This document shows, piece by piece, positions 25,646-35,606 of a stretch of DNA of 64,000 bases; position 1 is the stretch's first letter; each line of letters begins with the position of its first letter. Source of the stretch: an uncultured Verrucomicrobiota bacterium (GTDB taxonomy: Bacteria; Verrucomicrobiota; Verrucomicrobiia; Limisphaerales; UBA9464); contig CAIVQH010000060.1 of assembly GCA_903907995.1 (NCBI GenBank), forward strand, positions 414,913 to 478,912. The letters run 5' to 3'. Under the pieces are notes generated by a model. That model was not told where the DNA came from, ran no database searches, and saw only the letters and a list, made by a program, of their open reading frames with translations. The translations under genes were made by a program, and so were the position numbers.

Positions 25646-26236
25646 ATGCCCAACGAAACATTTCCGCGCGCCCTGATCTTCGACTGTGATGGCACCCTCG
25701 CCGACACCATGCCCCAGCACTGGAAGGCGTGGCAGGAAGTCACCGCCCGCCACGGCATCCATTTTCCGGAAGACCGCTTCTATTCGCTCGGCGGCGTGCC
25801 GACCCGCGACATCGTGCGGATGATCGCGACCGAACAGGGGCGCAGCGACATTGATCCGCTGGCCTTTGCCAAGGAGAAGGAAGAGGCCTACTTCCGCTAC
25901 TTCGAGCATATCGGCCCCGTGGAAGAGGTCGTGGCCATCGCGCGCGAACACCGCGGTAAGCTGCCGATGGCGGTGGCCAGTGGCGGCTCGCGCACAGCCA
26001 TCACCAAGGTGCTGACCCACCTGCACATTGTGGACTGGTTTGGCGCCATCGTGACCAACGAGGATGTGGTGAACCAGAAGCCCGCGCCGGACATCTTTCT
26101 CGAAGCGGCGCGCCGGCTCGACGTGCCCCCGCAATTCTGCCGCGCCTACGAGGATACCGACCTCGGCATGGACGCCATCCGCGCCGCCGGCATGGACGCG
26201 GTCGATATCCGCCATTTCACGCGCGGCCCGCGCTGA
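25646..26236 (+). CDS. HAD-family phosphatase (beta-phosphoglucomutase-like)
   Basis: A 196-residue haloacid dehalogenase-type hydrolase with the nucleophile motif IFDCDGTLADTMPQHW (first Asp, DxD), motif II AVASGGSR, motif III lysine in NQKPAPD and the acidic loop YEDTDLGMDAIRAAG. The order and cap size match the sugar-phosphate phosphatases and beta-phosphoglucomutase group. It leads a same-strand run with DUF547, TVP38 and a flavin disulfide reductase. Confidence 0.88.
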   Translation: MPNETFPRALIFDCDGTLADTMPQHWKAWQEVTARHGIHFPEDRFYSLGGVPTRDIVRMIATEQGRSDIDPLAFAKEKEEAYFRYFEHIGPVEEVVAIAREHRGKLPMAVASGGSRTAITKVLTHLHIVDWFGAIVTNEDVVNQKPAPDIFLEAARRLDVPPQFCRAYEDTDLGMDAIRAAGMDAVDIRHFTRGPR

Positions 26237-26295
26237 CCGTCGGCCTTTTCGAGCCGCTTGCCGTGGAAGGCCGGGAAGCGCAGCTTGCGCCTGCC

Positions 26296-27042
26296 GTGCG
26301 ACCACTCCTTGTTCTTCTCCTCTTTGCCGCGGTCATGCTGCGCGCCGCAGCCTTTGATCACGCGCACACCCGGCTGGCGAAAATTCTGTCGGCGCACGTC
26401 GTGGATGGTGCGGTGGACTACGCCGCGCTCAAATCTGCGCCTGACGACTTGCGGGCGTACCTCGATGCGGTCGCCATCGTGAAGGAGGACGAGTTCAAGG
26501 CTTGGACCCAGCCACAGCAGATCGCCTTTCTGGTGAATCTCTATAATGCCGCCACACTCCAGCTCATCGTCGATCACTACCCGACGAAAAGCATCAAGGA
26601 CATCGGCGGCGTGTTGAGCAGCCCGTGGAAACAGCCCATCGTACGGCTCTGGGGTCGCGTGACCACGCTGGATGAGGTCGAGCACGGCCTGCTGCGCGCC
26701 CGCTATTCTGAGCCGCGTGTTCACTTTGCGCTCGTGTGCGCCGCGAAGAGCTGTCCCCCGCTCCGCTCGGAGCCGTTTACCGCTGAGAAATTGGACACCC
26801 AGCTCACGGAACAGGCCCGGAAGTTCTTCACGCAGCCGGCCAAGAACCGGGTGGATGCGGAACGGCAGGTGCTTTGGCTCTCTCCCATCTTTGACTGGTT
26901 CCACGGAGATTTCACGAAGGGTGGCAAGACGCTGGAGGAGTTCGTCGCCCCGTTCTTTGCCGAGGCTGACGCCAAGCGAATCCGGGCGGGCGGGCTCAAG
27001 GTGAAGTTCACCGAATACGACTGGGCGCTGAACGGAAAGTAA
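26296..27042 (+). CDS. DUF547 protein
   Basis: A 248-residue secreted protein. It has a short signal peptide (RPLLVLLLFAAVMLRAAA) and the DUF547 blocks: VDYAALKSA, FLVNLYNAATLQLIVDHYP, KSIKDIGG, HFALVCAAKSCPPLRSEPF and WLSPIFDWFHGDF. The family is frequently encoded beside TVP38 membrane proteins, as here. GTG 26296 gives a normal signal peptide; a GTG at 26263 would add 11 residues. Its biochemical role is unknown. Confidence 0.85.
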   Translation: MRPLLVLLLFAAVMLRAAAFDHAHTRLAKILSAHVVDGAVDYAALKSAPDDLRAYLDAVAIVKEDEFKAWTQPQQIAFLVNLYNAATLQLIVDHYPTKSIKDIGGVLSSPWKQPIVRLWGRVTTLDEVEHGLLRARYSEPRVHFALVCAAKSCPPLRSEPFTAEKLDTQLTEQARKFFTQPAKNRVDAERQVLWLSPIFDWFHGDFTKGGKTLEEFVAPFFAEADAKRIRAGGLKVKFTEYDWALNGK

Positions 27043-27065
27043 GCCCGCAACCTTAGCCCCACCCC

Positions 27066-27815
27066 ATGCCCGACGAACCGTCAAATCTTCGCACGCCGGC
27101 CTCCACCGCCGGAAAAGGCTGGCTGCGCTTTATCATCGCGGCCAGTGCGTTTGCCGGTGGTGCCTGGGCCGTTCGGCATTTCCAGCTCCTCCAACGTCTC
27201 CCGGAGATGATGGACTGGTTCCGTTCATTGGGTCCATGGGGTGCGACCGTTTTCGTAGTGGCCTATGTGCTCGCCTGCGTGCTGTTCCTGCCCGGCTCGC
27301 CGCTGACGCTGGGCGCCGGGGCGCTGTTCGGGGTGCCGCTAGGATTTGTGCTGGTTTCGCTCGCCTCCACCCTTGGCGCGATGGGGAGTTTCCTCATCGG
27401 ACGCTTTGCCGCGCGCGGCTGGATCGTCACCAAGGTCGCGAGTTATCCGAAGTTTGCCGCAATCGACGCCGCCGTTGGTCGGGAAGGCTGGAAGATCATC
27501 CTCCTGCTGCGGCTTTCGCCGCTCTTCCCGTTCAGCCTGCTTAACTACGCCCTGGGGCTGACGCATGTGAAATTCCGCGATTACACGATCGCTTCCTGGG
27601 TGGGGATGATGCCCGGCACGCTGCTCTACGTCTGGCTCGGAGCCCTGGCGGGTGACGCCGCAAAACAGGCCGAGGGCCAGCACCATCGCTCCCCGGCCGA
27701 ATGGGCGCTCTACGGCGTCGGCCTGCTCGCCACCGTGGCAGTCACAGTGTATGTGGCTCGCGTGGCCAAACGTGCCTTGGGCGAACACCTCGGCCCCGCT
27801 CCGGTAAAAGCATGA
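27066..27815 (+). CDS. TVP38/TMEM64 family membrane protein
   Basis: A 249-residue polytopic protein of the VTT/DedA superfamily. The signature LSPLFPFSLLNYALGLTHV with the following SWVGMMPGTLLYVWLG and the early LACVLFLPGSPLTLGAGALFG reentrant segment identify it. Family members are suspected lipid scramblases or transporters. The stop overlaps the start of the reductase gene by ATGA, pointing to coupled translation and a shared job in membrane redox or lipid handling. Confidence 0.9.
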   Translation: MPDEPSNLRTPASTAGKGWLRFIIAASAFAGGAWAVRHFQLLQRLPEMMDWFRSLGPWGATVFVVAYVLACVLFLPGSPLTLGAGALFGVPLGFVLVSLASTLGAMGSFLIGRFAARGWIVTKVASYPKFAAIDAAVGREGWKIILLLRLSPLFPFSLLNYALGLTHVKFRDYTIASWVGMMPGTLLYVWLGALAGDAAKQAEGQHHRSPAEWALYGVGLLATVAVTVYVARVAKRALGEHLGPAPVKA

Positions 27816-29347
27816 ACCTTTTCCCACTGTTGCCCGATGACCCGCACGACGCGGAACTGCTGAAGCAGGTCCATCCGCCGGATTGGAAAAATCCGGCCCC
27901 GGCTCCGCGCTACAATCTCGTGGTCATCGGGGGCGGCACGGCCGGTCTGGTGACTGCCGCCGGGGCCGCCGGCTTGGGCGCCAAGGTTGCCCTGGTCGAG
28001 CGGCATCTGCTGGGCGGCGACTGCCTCAACTACGGCTGTGTCCCGAGCAAGACGCTCCTTCGCGCCGGCCGCGCCGCCGCCGACATTAGGTCGGCCGCAC
28101 GTTTTGGCATCCATGCACCCGGCGAGGTGACGGTGGATTTTGGGGCGGTGATGAAAAGGGTCCGCTCCCTGCGCGCTGGTATCAGTCACCACGATTCAGC
28201 CGCCCGGTTCCGCGACCTCGGCGTGGATGTGTTTCTCGGCGACGGAAAGCTTACCGGGAAGGACACCGTCGAGGTGGCCGGCGCTCCGCTGCGCTTCCGC
28301 AACGCCGTCATCGCGACGGGAGCCCGCGCGCTGATCCCTGAAATTCCCGGCCTGCGGGAAGCCGGCTTCCTCACCAATGAAACCGTGTGGTCGCTGCAGG
28401 AGCTGCCACGCCGGCTGGTCATCCTGGGTGGCGGCCCCATCGGCTGCGAGCTGGCCCAGGCGTTCGCCCGTCTCGGTTCCAAAGTCACCCTCCTGCACAA
28501 CAAGCCGGCCCTGCTGGACAAGGAGGACGCCGATGCCGCGGCTCTTGTGCAGGCCGCGTTGGCCCGCGATGGGGTGGAAATCATTTGCGACACCAACGTG
28601 ATCGCTGTCGTCCTTCAAAGCGACGGTGGCAAAGCGGTTCGCTGTGCCAGCAAAAACGGCGGACAAACGCAGGAAGTGCGGACGGTACCAGCCGATGCCA
28701 TTCTGGTGGCCACTGGCCGCCGCCCCAATGTGGACGGCCTTGGTCTCGAAGCCGTCGGGGTTGTGTTTGATCCTATCATAGGGGTGCAGGTGGATGACCA
28801 GCTGCGCACCACGAACCCGCGCATCTTTGCCGCTGGCGACATCTGCTCCCGGCACAAGTTCACACATGCGGCCGACTTTGCCGCCCGCACGGTGATTCAA
28901 AATGCGCTCTTCCTCGGTCGCAAAAAGGCCAGCGCCCTGACCATCCCACGCGCGACTTACACCGATCCCGAAGTGGCCACCGTCGGTCTCACCGAACGCG
29001 AAGCCGCCGCCCAGGGTGTGGCGGTGACCAGGTTCGTGCGTGAGCTGAAGGACGTGGACCGCGCGCAGACCGAGGGCGACACGGAAGGTTTTGTGAAGAT
29101 TTTGGTCGCCACCGGCAGTGACCGCATCGTGGGTGCGACCATCGTGGCCAGGAACGCCGGCGATCTGATCAGTGAGGTGAGCGTGGCGATGGCTGCCGGG
29201 GTCGGTCTGGGGCGGCTCGCCGGCGTAATCCACCCGTATCCGACCCAGGCGGAAGCCATCCGCCAATGCGGCGACGCCTACAACCGCACCCGCCTGACGC
29301 CGCTGGTAAAATCCCTGTTCGCCCGCTGGTTGGCCTGGCGGCGGTGA
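27812..29347 (+). CDS. Pyridine nucleotide-disulfide oxidoreductase (MerA/Lpd-like)
   Basis: A 511-residue flavoprotein. The N-terminal FAD-binding GGGTAGLVTAAGAAGLG is followed by the redox-active disulfide GGDCLNYGCVPSK (CxxxxC), a second nucleotide fold (VILGGGPIGCELAQAFARLG), the FAD motif IFAAGDICS and a C-terminal dimer domain with HPYPTQAEA. The N-terminal ~35 residues precede the FAD motif and resemble those of mercuric-reductase-like proteins encoded with TVP38. True mercuric reductases have a C-terminal vicinal Cys pair; none is seen here (end LTPLVKSLFARWLAWRR), so mercury reduction is unlikely. ATG 27812 overlaps the TVP38 stop. Confidence 0.88.
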   Translation: MNLFPLLPDDPHDAELLKQVHPPDWKNPAPAPRYNLVVIGGGTAGLVTAAGAAGLGAKVALVERHLLGGDCLNYGCVPSKTLLRAGRAAADIRSAARFGIHAPGEVTVDFGAVMKRVRSLRAGISHHDSAARFRDLGVDVFLGDGKLTGKDTVEVAGAPLRFRNAVIATGARALIPEIPGLREAGFLTNETVWSLQELPRRLVILGGGPIGCELAQAFARLGSKVTLLHNKPALLDKEDADAAALVQAALARDGVEIICDTNVIAVVLQSDGGKAVRCASKNGGQTQEVRTVPADAILVATGRRPNVDGLGLEAVGVVFDPIIGVQVDDQLRTTNPRIFAAGDICSRHKFTHAADFAARTVIQNALFLGRKKASALTIPRATYTDPEVATVGLTEREAAAQGVAVTRFVRELKDVDRAQTEGDTEGFVKILVATGSDRIVGATIVARNAGDLISEVSVAMAAGVGLGRLAGVIHPYPTQAEAIRQCGDAYNRTRLTPLVKSLFARWLAWRR

Positions 29348-29554
29348 CAAGCTGCGACCGCTCAAGCCTTGCCGGCGCCTGCCGATAGACAGGGTGTTGG
29401 ATGCAGTTGCCGTCGCTGGCGGAAAAGTCCGAATTGGGGAGGGTTATCCGCCAAGGTGTTTGGGGCAACGGCACACTGCATCCCGATTTTTCCGCATGCC
29501 GCGCCACCGCACTCCCAGCCACATTTCAGCAGCGGCCCAGGCCCTGGCCACCTC

Positions 29555-30094
29555 CGGGAACGGGAGATCGGCACCGGCCGGCGAACCCCGATCATCGCGC
29601 TGACGGCCCATTCCGTTAAGGGCGACCGGGACGCCTGTCTGGCCGCCGGGATGGACGACTACCTGACCAAGCCGGTACGGCGGGACATCCTGACCGACGC
29701 CATTCGCCGGGCCACAACTTCCGGCACTTCTGCCACCGCGGCAGTTCCGGCCACCGCCTCCGGAGCCAAGCCCCTGCTCGGCCCGTGGGAGGGTGTGGAC
29801 GCGGAAATCCTCTACAAGCTGGCGCCGATGATGGTCGAATCGACCAACACTTCGGTGAGCGACCTGCGTGCAGCACTGGCCGCCGGCGACTGGCACCGGC
29901 TGCAACGCGAGGCGCATTCGCTCAAGGGCAGCCTCGGCCTCTTCCACGCACCGACCGTGGTCGGCACGGCCAAAAAACTGGAGGATGCCGCCAAAGTCCG
30001 TGACGCCACCCTCGCCAAGGAAGTTCTGGAGAACCTGGCCCGCGAAGTTCTGGTCGTGCAGGAAGAGGTTCGAGCGCGCTGCACCAAAACCTAG
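29555..30094 (+). pseudogene. Truncated hybrid-kinase tail: partial receiver plus Hpt domain
   Basis: The open frame begins at 29369, but protein homology starts abruptly near 29555. From there it reads REREIGTG, then TPIIALTAH and [10 protein letters not shown], the last third of a receiver domain with its conserved Thr/Ser and Lys, and then an Hpt domain with the phosphorylatable His in [13 protein letters not shown]. The receiver lacks its first two thirds, including the phosphoacceptor Asp and acidic pair. Upstream in another frame QALAT could match the preceding receiver helix, suggesting a frameshift near 29552 plus 5' loss. This is best read as the relic of a hybrid kinase, though the Hpt part is intact. 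Its TAG stop overlaps the stop of the convergent kinase in one CTAG. Confidence 0.7.
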
Positions 30095-33000
30095 GCCGCC
30101 ACTCCCGGCAGCCAGCGCCGGAGCAAATCGTGGAGGGCGGCACCGCGCAGCGGCTTGTCCAGGCAATCGTCCAAGCCGGCTACCAGCAAGGCCTTGCGCT
30201 CCGCTTCAGTGCCATCGGAAAGCAGCCCGATGATCCGGCTGGCCGATCCCGCGACGGAAGCTTTCTGCAAGGCGGCAGTCACGGCCACCGGGTCCAGCCC
30301 CGGCATCCGGCAATCCAGCAGGATCAGCTGAAACGCCTGCTGCCGCACCCGCGTCAGCGCCTCTTCCTCACTGCCAACCACCGTGACCTCACACCCGGCA
30401 TGTTGCAAAAGCCGGGTGGTGAAAAGCGTGATGGTACCGTCATCCTCCACCAGCAGCAGTTGTGGCGGGGCCGAGGCGCGCTCTTCTCGCTTGGCTTCCG
30501 TCCTGGCTTCCGTCTCACGGCGGCGGGCGACCAACGCCGCCAGGATCGTGGAAAGCAATGTCCCCGGGATGGCCACCGGCTTCACCAGCGTGGCATCACA
30601 GGAATCCTGAAAGAACGCGGCCGGAGTCGAACGGTGGTGCAGGATGATCACGGCCGGGACCGGCCACGAAGCACCGGCACGCACCATGCGCAGCAGGCGC
30701 GCCAGCAGCGCGCTGGGTTCCGCGACGTCCGCCACCACCGCATCCCAGGGCCGGCCGCTGGCGGCTGCGGAAGTCAGTTCCGCCATCAGCGCGTCGGTCG
30801 TCACCGCCCGCGCATGGCCGCCCCAGACCGCCATCTGCCGGATCAGCACGCGCTGGTTGATCTCGGCCGCATTGAGGATCAGCGTCCGAACGCCCTTGAG
30901 CTGTGGGGCCGGCACCGGGGCGGGAGCGCTCGTCCCCAAGGGCAAGGTGAACCAGAATTTCGCCCCCTGCCCCCGTTCGCTTTCGAACCCGATCTGACCG
31001 CCCATGAGCTCGACCAGCTGCCGGGAGATCGCCAGGCCCAGGCCGGTACCGCCGTGGCGGCGGGTGGAGGCGGTTTCAACCTGGGAAAAGCGCTGGAACA
31101 GCAGGTCGTGTTTGTCGGCGGGAATCCCCAGCCCAGTGTCCGTGACGGTCAGGCGCACCATCCCGTCGGCAATGCCCGCCTCCACCAGCACGTGGCCCTC
31201 ATCGGTGAATTTCAGCGCATTGCCGACCAGGTTCATCAGCACCTGCCGGACGCGGGAGGAATCCCCTTCCATGGTCGCCGGCAGCTGCGGGCTGATTTCG
31301 AGGGCGAGTTCCAGCCGCCGTTCCTCGGCCCGGGGCGAAAGCAGCTCGGCGACGGCGGCCACCGTGTCGCCCACGGAGAAGTGCTCGCTGACCAGCTGGA
31401 GTTTGCCGGCCTCAATCTTGGAGAAGTCGAGGATGTCGTTGATGATCGCCAGCAGCGCCTCCGCCGACTGCTTGATCGTCTCGACGAAGCGGTTCTGTTC
31501 CGGCGGCAGGGAGCCATCCAGCAGCAGGTAGGTGAAGCCGATCACACCATTCAGCGGGGTCCGGATCTCATGGCTGATCATGGCCAGGAAGTCGGTCTTC
31601 GCCCGGCTTGCGGCTTCCGCCGCCTCCTTGGCGCGCACCAGTTCCTCCTGGGCCTGCCGGCGGACGGTCACATCACCGAAGGAGACCACCACCCGGCCAA
31701 TCCGGTCGCCCGTGACCACTTCGACCGGGGTGGCGTTGACGCACACCCAGACCAGCTGCCCGTCGGGGCGCCGCACCCCCTGAATCACATCCCGCACCGG
31801 CAGGTTGGTGCGGAGCGCGACGGAGATCGGGAAATCTTCGGGGGCGAAGCGGGAACCATCCTCATGAATGACCTGCCAGCTGCTGTTCTTCAGGTTGCGG
31901 CCCATCATCTCCTCCCGGCGGACGCCGAGGATCCGCAGCGCACTGTCGTTGACGGTCACCGGGAAGCCATCGGCGGCCACCAGCATGACGCCTTCCGACA
32001 GCGCCGAGACGACCGACCGGTAGCGCTTCTCGCTTTCCCGCAGCGCCGCCTCCGCCTGCTTGATGGCTGTGACATCCACGTCCATGCAGACGAACAATGC
32101 GGGACCATCCAGCGACGGCAGCGGAAACAGCGTGTAAACGCAGGTGCCAATGTGCCCATTGCGATGCTGGAACACCGATTCGGCGGGCCCGTACTGGCCG
32201 CCCTTGGTCTTGAGCCGCGTGATGAGCCGGGCAAAATCGACGGCCGCCTCCGGGGTGTGGATCAGCTGATCGAGCGTCTTGCCCACCGCCTCCTCGGACG
32301 ACCAGCCGAAGAGTGTTTCCGAGGCCTGGTTCCAGAAAACCACGCGCCCCTTTTCGTCATACCATTGCACCGCCACGTTCGGTGTCTGGTCGATGCACGC
32401 CCGCAACCGCTCCTCGCTGGTCCTCATCGCCAGGTCAGCCCGGTGCCGTTCCAGCGCGACGCTGACCAGGGAACAGGCCGTCTCGACCAGCCTCAACTCT
32501 TCCGCCTGGGGCGAACGGGGCTGCCCAAAGTAGCAGGCCATCGTCCCCAGAACCTGCTGCGCGGATGAGAAGATCGGAAACGACCAGCAGGTGCACAGGT
32601 CGTGCTGTTTGGCCAGTGCGCCGTATTCCCGGTTCCACAGCGGATCCTGCTGAATATCGGAGACAATGACCACCTGTCGCCGCGCCACCGCAGTCCCGCA
32701 GGAGCCCATCCCATCCGACGCTCGCAACCCGTCCACCCGGGTAACATAGGTTTCGGGCAGTGACGGTGCCGACGCGTGCCGCAGCGTGACCCCATCCACG
32801 TCCAACCGCAGAATCGAACAGCGCATCCCCGGACATTGCCGCTCAATCTGGAGCACCAAATTGTCCAGAACCGGCTGGAGCGATGTCCCGCGCGCGATCA
32901 GCTCCAGCACGGACCGTTGCAGATCGCGCTGCCCCTCCGCGTGCCGGCGGGCGGTAATGTCCCGCCCCACAATCTCCAGCTCCGGCGCTTCACCCGGACG

Positions 33001-34749
33001 CTGCACGACCCGGGAGGCCACCTCGATGGACAGATGCTCGCCACGCGGCGTCACCACATCGATGACGAGCGCGGCAAACTCGACCCGGCCCGTGGCCTTG
33101 ATGCTCGCAAAACGCTGGCCGACATACTCGCGCTGATGCGGGGCCACGAACCGCATGACGTTGCTCCGCAGCATTTCCTCGCGGGACAGGCCAAAGCGGC
33201 GCAACGCCGAGGCGTTGACCTGAAGCACATGCCCGTCGAGATCGATCACAAAAATCAGATCCACGGCATTTTCGAGCAGATCACGGTACCGCAGCTCCAG
33301 GGCATGTTCTTTCTCCAGCTGGGTTCGCAGAACCTGGGTCTGCCGCGCGACGGTCCGTCGCAGCTGGCCATTCCAGAACACCGCACCGACGATCAACACC
33401 GCAAGACCGCCCGCCAGCGAAAGCGCCCGCGAGGAATCCCACCAGGGCCCATTTTTAACCAGGGTGAGATCGTTGGGACTGCGCAGCAGCAGCTTAAAAC
33501 GCGAAACGGAGCGGGTGGTGGCTGTGTTGGCATTGAATACGCCCCGTAAGCGTAGCCGGCTAAATGTCCGAAAGGTGTTCAGCACCGGTCGATCCTCGGG
33601 GGCCGATTCCAGCACCACCTCAAAAGGCAGACCGTTGGTGGTCATCAAGATGCCGATCTCCTCACCATTGCGACGCTGGCTGCCCCGAAGCTCCGCCTCG
33701 AGCTCCACCACAATGGGTTCGCGAAAATACTCGATCCTTTTCGTCTCCAGCTGCAGCGGCGACGGGATTTGCCCCGGGCCGATCACCCTGACCTCGGCAT
33801 ACTCCAATACTGGAAACGGGTCGCTGGCCCGGACGAAACCCACGGCGGAAACCCGGGTGCCGACCACCAGCTTCACCGGATCTGCCGGTGTAACCTCCAT
33901 GCCCCGTCCATCCTCCTGCAGATAGAAACGGCCGCTGCGTTGCTGCAGCGTCACAACGCCCTGCACATGGACCCGGTGGTTTGGCAAGGTCGCTGGGTCA
34001 AAGGTCAGCAGCTTGTCCAGGCGACGCACCGGCAGCGCGAACGGATCACTTTCCGCCGCCGCATCGACGATCACATCCTGCAGGCGCGGGATGGCCAGGG
34101 AAACGGCGACCAACTGGGAACGTTCATTGTACTTGGTGATCCCGATGGCATGAACCCGCACTTGCGCGCCCACCCAGCTCTTGGGCAATGGCGTGGCCAG
34201 CGCTGCCGGAAAATAGCAGTCCAGCGAACCATAGGGCCCCAGCAACTGGAGAATGTTGTGCCCGTCACTGCTCCCCACCATCTCCACGACACCACGGAGC
34301 TCGATCCACTGGCTGTCTTCCTGTCCGGCCATCAATCGGTCCAGATTTGGCGCATGCGCTTCGGGCCAGCTGCCCGCTTCCAGCACCACCACATTGGTGG
34401 CCTGGATGATCGGGGAAAAACCGCCCGGAGTGATCTTTCCGGAAAGCCTGATTCGTTGTCCGGGCCGGAGCGGAGGCAGGCGTGTTCCCGTTTCGTAACT
34501 CCCCATGAAGTACATGCCTACTGTACCATCGTGGATGAACCAGTTCTGCCACGGCTCGTCCACGAGCATCACCGTGCCCTCGACCACGCAGGGGACCGCG
34601 TTACTCAGCACTTCGGCAACCGTCAGGGCACGCGCCTGTGACAGGCTCGTAACCGTCGGATGGGGCGATTCCGCCCCTAAGGAAGAGGATGTTCCCCACA
34701 AAAGCATGAGGAATAGCCATATGGCCGTTCTCATGGTGGAAATCATCAT
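30091..34749 (-). CDS. Hybrid sensor histidine kinase with PAS, GAF and two receivers
   Basis: A 1552-residue signal-transduction protein. It has a signal peptide (~1-25) and a large periplasmic part (~30-435) built of OB-like beta units ([44 protein letters not shown]). A membrane helix (~441-461) is followed by PAS (~490-600), GAF (~610-770), PAS (~785-900) and PAS (~905-1030). Then come HisKA with H1060 ([13 protein letters not shown]), HATPase ([14 protein letters not shown]), a degenerate receiver (~1285-1400, acidic pair missing) and a second receiver (~1430-1545) with D1479. No Hpt domain is attached, although a relic with one lies next door. The ligand and output are unknown. Confidence 0.9.
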   Translation of the reverse strand: MMISTMRTAIWLFLMLLWGTSSSLGAESPHPTVTSLSQARALTVAEVLSNAVPCVVEGTVMLVDEPWQNWFIHDGTVGMYFMGSYETGTRLPPLRPGQRIRLSGKITPGGFSPIIQATNVVVLEAGSWPEAHAPNLDRLMAGQEDSQWIELRGVVEMVGSSDGHNILQLLGPYGSLDCYFPAALATPLPKSWVGAQVRVHAIGITKYNERSQLVAVSLAIPRLQDVIVDAAAESDPFALPVRRLDKLLTFDPATLPNHRVHVQGVVTLQQRSGRFYLQEDGRGMEVTPADPVKLVVGTRVSAVGFVRASDPFPVLEYAEVRVIGPGQIPSPLQLETKRIEYFREPIVVELEAELRGSQRRNGEEIGILMTTNGLPFEVVLESAPEDRPVLNTFRTFSRLRLRGVFNANTATTRSVSRFKLLLRSPNDLTLVKNGPWWDSSRALSLAGGLAVLIVGAVFWNGQLRRTVARQTQVLRTQLEKEHALELRYRDLLENAVDLIFVIDLDGHVLQVNASALRRFGLSREEMLRSNVMRFVAPHQREYVGQRFASIKATGRVEFAALVIDVVTPRGEHLSIEVASRVVQRPGEAPELEIVGRDITARRHAEGQRDLQRSVLELIARGTSLQPVLDNLVLQIERQCPGMRCSILRLDVDGVTLRHASAPSLPETYVTRVDGLRASDGMGSCGTAVARRQVVIVSDIQQDPLWNREYGALAKQHDLCTCWSFPIFSSAQQVLGTMACYFGQPRSPQAEELRLVETACSLVSVALERHRADLAMRTSEERLRACIDQTPNVAVQWYDEKGRVVFWNQASETLFGWSSEEAVGKTLDQLIHTPEAAVDFARLITRLKTKGGQYGPAESVFQHRNGHIGTCVYTLFPLPSLDGPALFVCMDVDVTAIKQAEAALRESEKRYRSVVSALSEGVMLVAADGFPVTVNDSALRILGVRREEMMGRNLKNSSWQVIHEDGSRFAPEDFPISVALRTNLPVRDVIQGVRRPDGQLVWVCVNATPVEVVTGDRIGRVVVSFGDVTVRRQAQEELVRAKEAAEAASRAKTDFLAMISHEIRTPLNGVIGFTYLLLDGSLPPEQNRFVETIKQSAEALLAIINDILDFSKIEAGKLQLVSEHFSVGDTVAAVAELLSPRAEERRLELALEISPQLPATMEGDSSRVRQVLMNLVGNALKFTDEGHVLVEAGIADGMVRLTVTDTGLGIPADKHDLLFQRFSQVETASTRRHGGTGLGLAISRQLVELMGGQIGFESERGQGAKFWFTLPLGTSAPAPVPAPQLKGVRTLILNAAEINQRVLIRQMAVWGGHARAVTTDALMAELTSAAASGRPWDAVVADVAEPSALLARLLRMVRAGASWPVPAVIILHHRSTPAAFFQDSCDATLVKPVAIPGTLLSTILAALVARRRETEARTEAKREERASAPPQLLLVEDDGTITLFTTRLLQHAGCEVTVVGSEEEALTRVRQQAFQLILLDCRMPGLDPVAVTAALQKASVAGSASRIIGLLSDGTEAERKALLVAGLDDCLDKPLRGAALHDLLRRWLPGVAA

Positions 34750-34847
34750 CGCTGTTCACTACGCCGCTGTCGCCTAAGGGAAAAGAGATAAATTTGGTCC
34801 GGTTCCAAAGATTTGCCCGGAGCCTCCTGGCCCATCAGGCTGCCAGC

Positions 34848-35606
34848 GTGTCGTCGCCCACGCTTCGCATTGGCTCGGTACCATATCTCAACGCCGTCCC
34901 GCTCACCTGCGGCCTCGAGCGGGACTGCACGTTTCTGCCACCGTCGCAACTGGCCGCGGAGCTGCACGCCGGGAACCTCGATGCCGCATTGGTGAGTGTC
35001 ACCGAAGTGCTGCTGCAGGATGGTTACGACGTGCTGGACGGCGCTGCCATCGCTTCCGATGGGCCGGTGGCCAGCGTCTTTCTGGCGCATCGCGAACCGC
35101 TGGAGGAGATGAGGACGGTCCACCTCGACCCGGCCTCCTGCACCAGCGTGAACCTCCTGCGGGTGCTGCTGGCGGAACGCGGCTTGCATCCGGAATTTCT
35201 CCCCCTGCCTGATTACGCCGCCGCTTCCCGGCTCAACAACGTCCTGCTGATCGGCAATCCGGCCATTGAATTTCGCCGGGCACCGCATCCGCACGCGCTT
35301 TGGGACCTTGGCGGAGCCTGGCGTGAACTCACAGGCCTGCCGTTTGTCTATGCCGTATGGGCGTTGCGCCGTGGAGCACCGCCGGAATTGCGCGCCCGAT
35401 TGCTGGCCGCGAAGTCCGCCGGGCTCGACACGCTCCCACAGATCATCCAGGACCGTACCGAGTACGACCTGGAATTCCGAAGCGCCTACTTGGGCGGCCA
35501 TATCCGCTATGAGTTGGGAAATCCGGAAAAGGCTGGCCTCGCTCGCTTTGCGGAGCTGCTGCAAAAGCATACGGGACGCCCGGTTTTTCTCCCTCGTTAC
35601 GTTTAA
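34848..35606 (+). CDS. mqnA: Chorismate dehydratase (menaquinone, futalosine pathway)
   Basis: A 252-residue MqnA-type protein that turns chorismate into 3-[(1-carboxyvinyl)oxy]benzoate, the entry step of the futalosine route to menaquinone. The family blocks are LRIGSVPYLNAVPL, LDAALVSVTEVL, VASVFLAHREPLEEMRTVHLD, LIGNPAIEF and LTGLPFVYAVWALR. GTG 34848 sits just before the first strand; a TTG at 34794 would add 18 residues. No other mqn genes are in the window. It is divergent from the hybrid kinase. Confidence 0.9.
   Translation: MSSPTLRIGSVPYLNAVPLTCGLERDCTFLPPSQLAAELHAGNLDAALVSVTEVLLQDGYDVLDGAAIASDGPVASVFLAHREPLEEMRTVHLDPASCTSVNLLRVLLAERGLHPEFLPLPDYAAASRLNNVLLIGNPAIEFRRAPHPHALWDLGGAWRELTGLPFVYAVWALRRGAPPELRARLLAAKSAGLDTLPQIIQDRTEYDLEFRSAYLGGHIRYELGNPEKAGLARFAELLQKHTGRPVFLPRYV

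Noticed and set aside
27812..29347. Mercuric reductase
   Set aside because: The C-terminal vicinal cysteine pair and any mer genes are missing, so only the general flavin disulfide reductase call is kept.
30130..32568. An 812-codon plus-strand open frame
   Set aside because: It is antisense to the hybrid kinase and lacks any protein family pattern.
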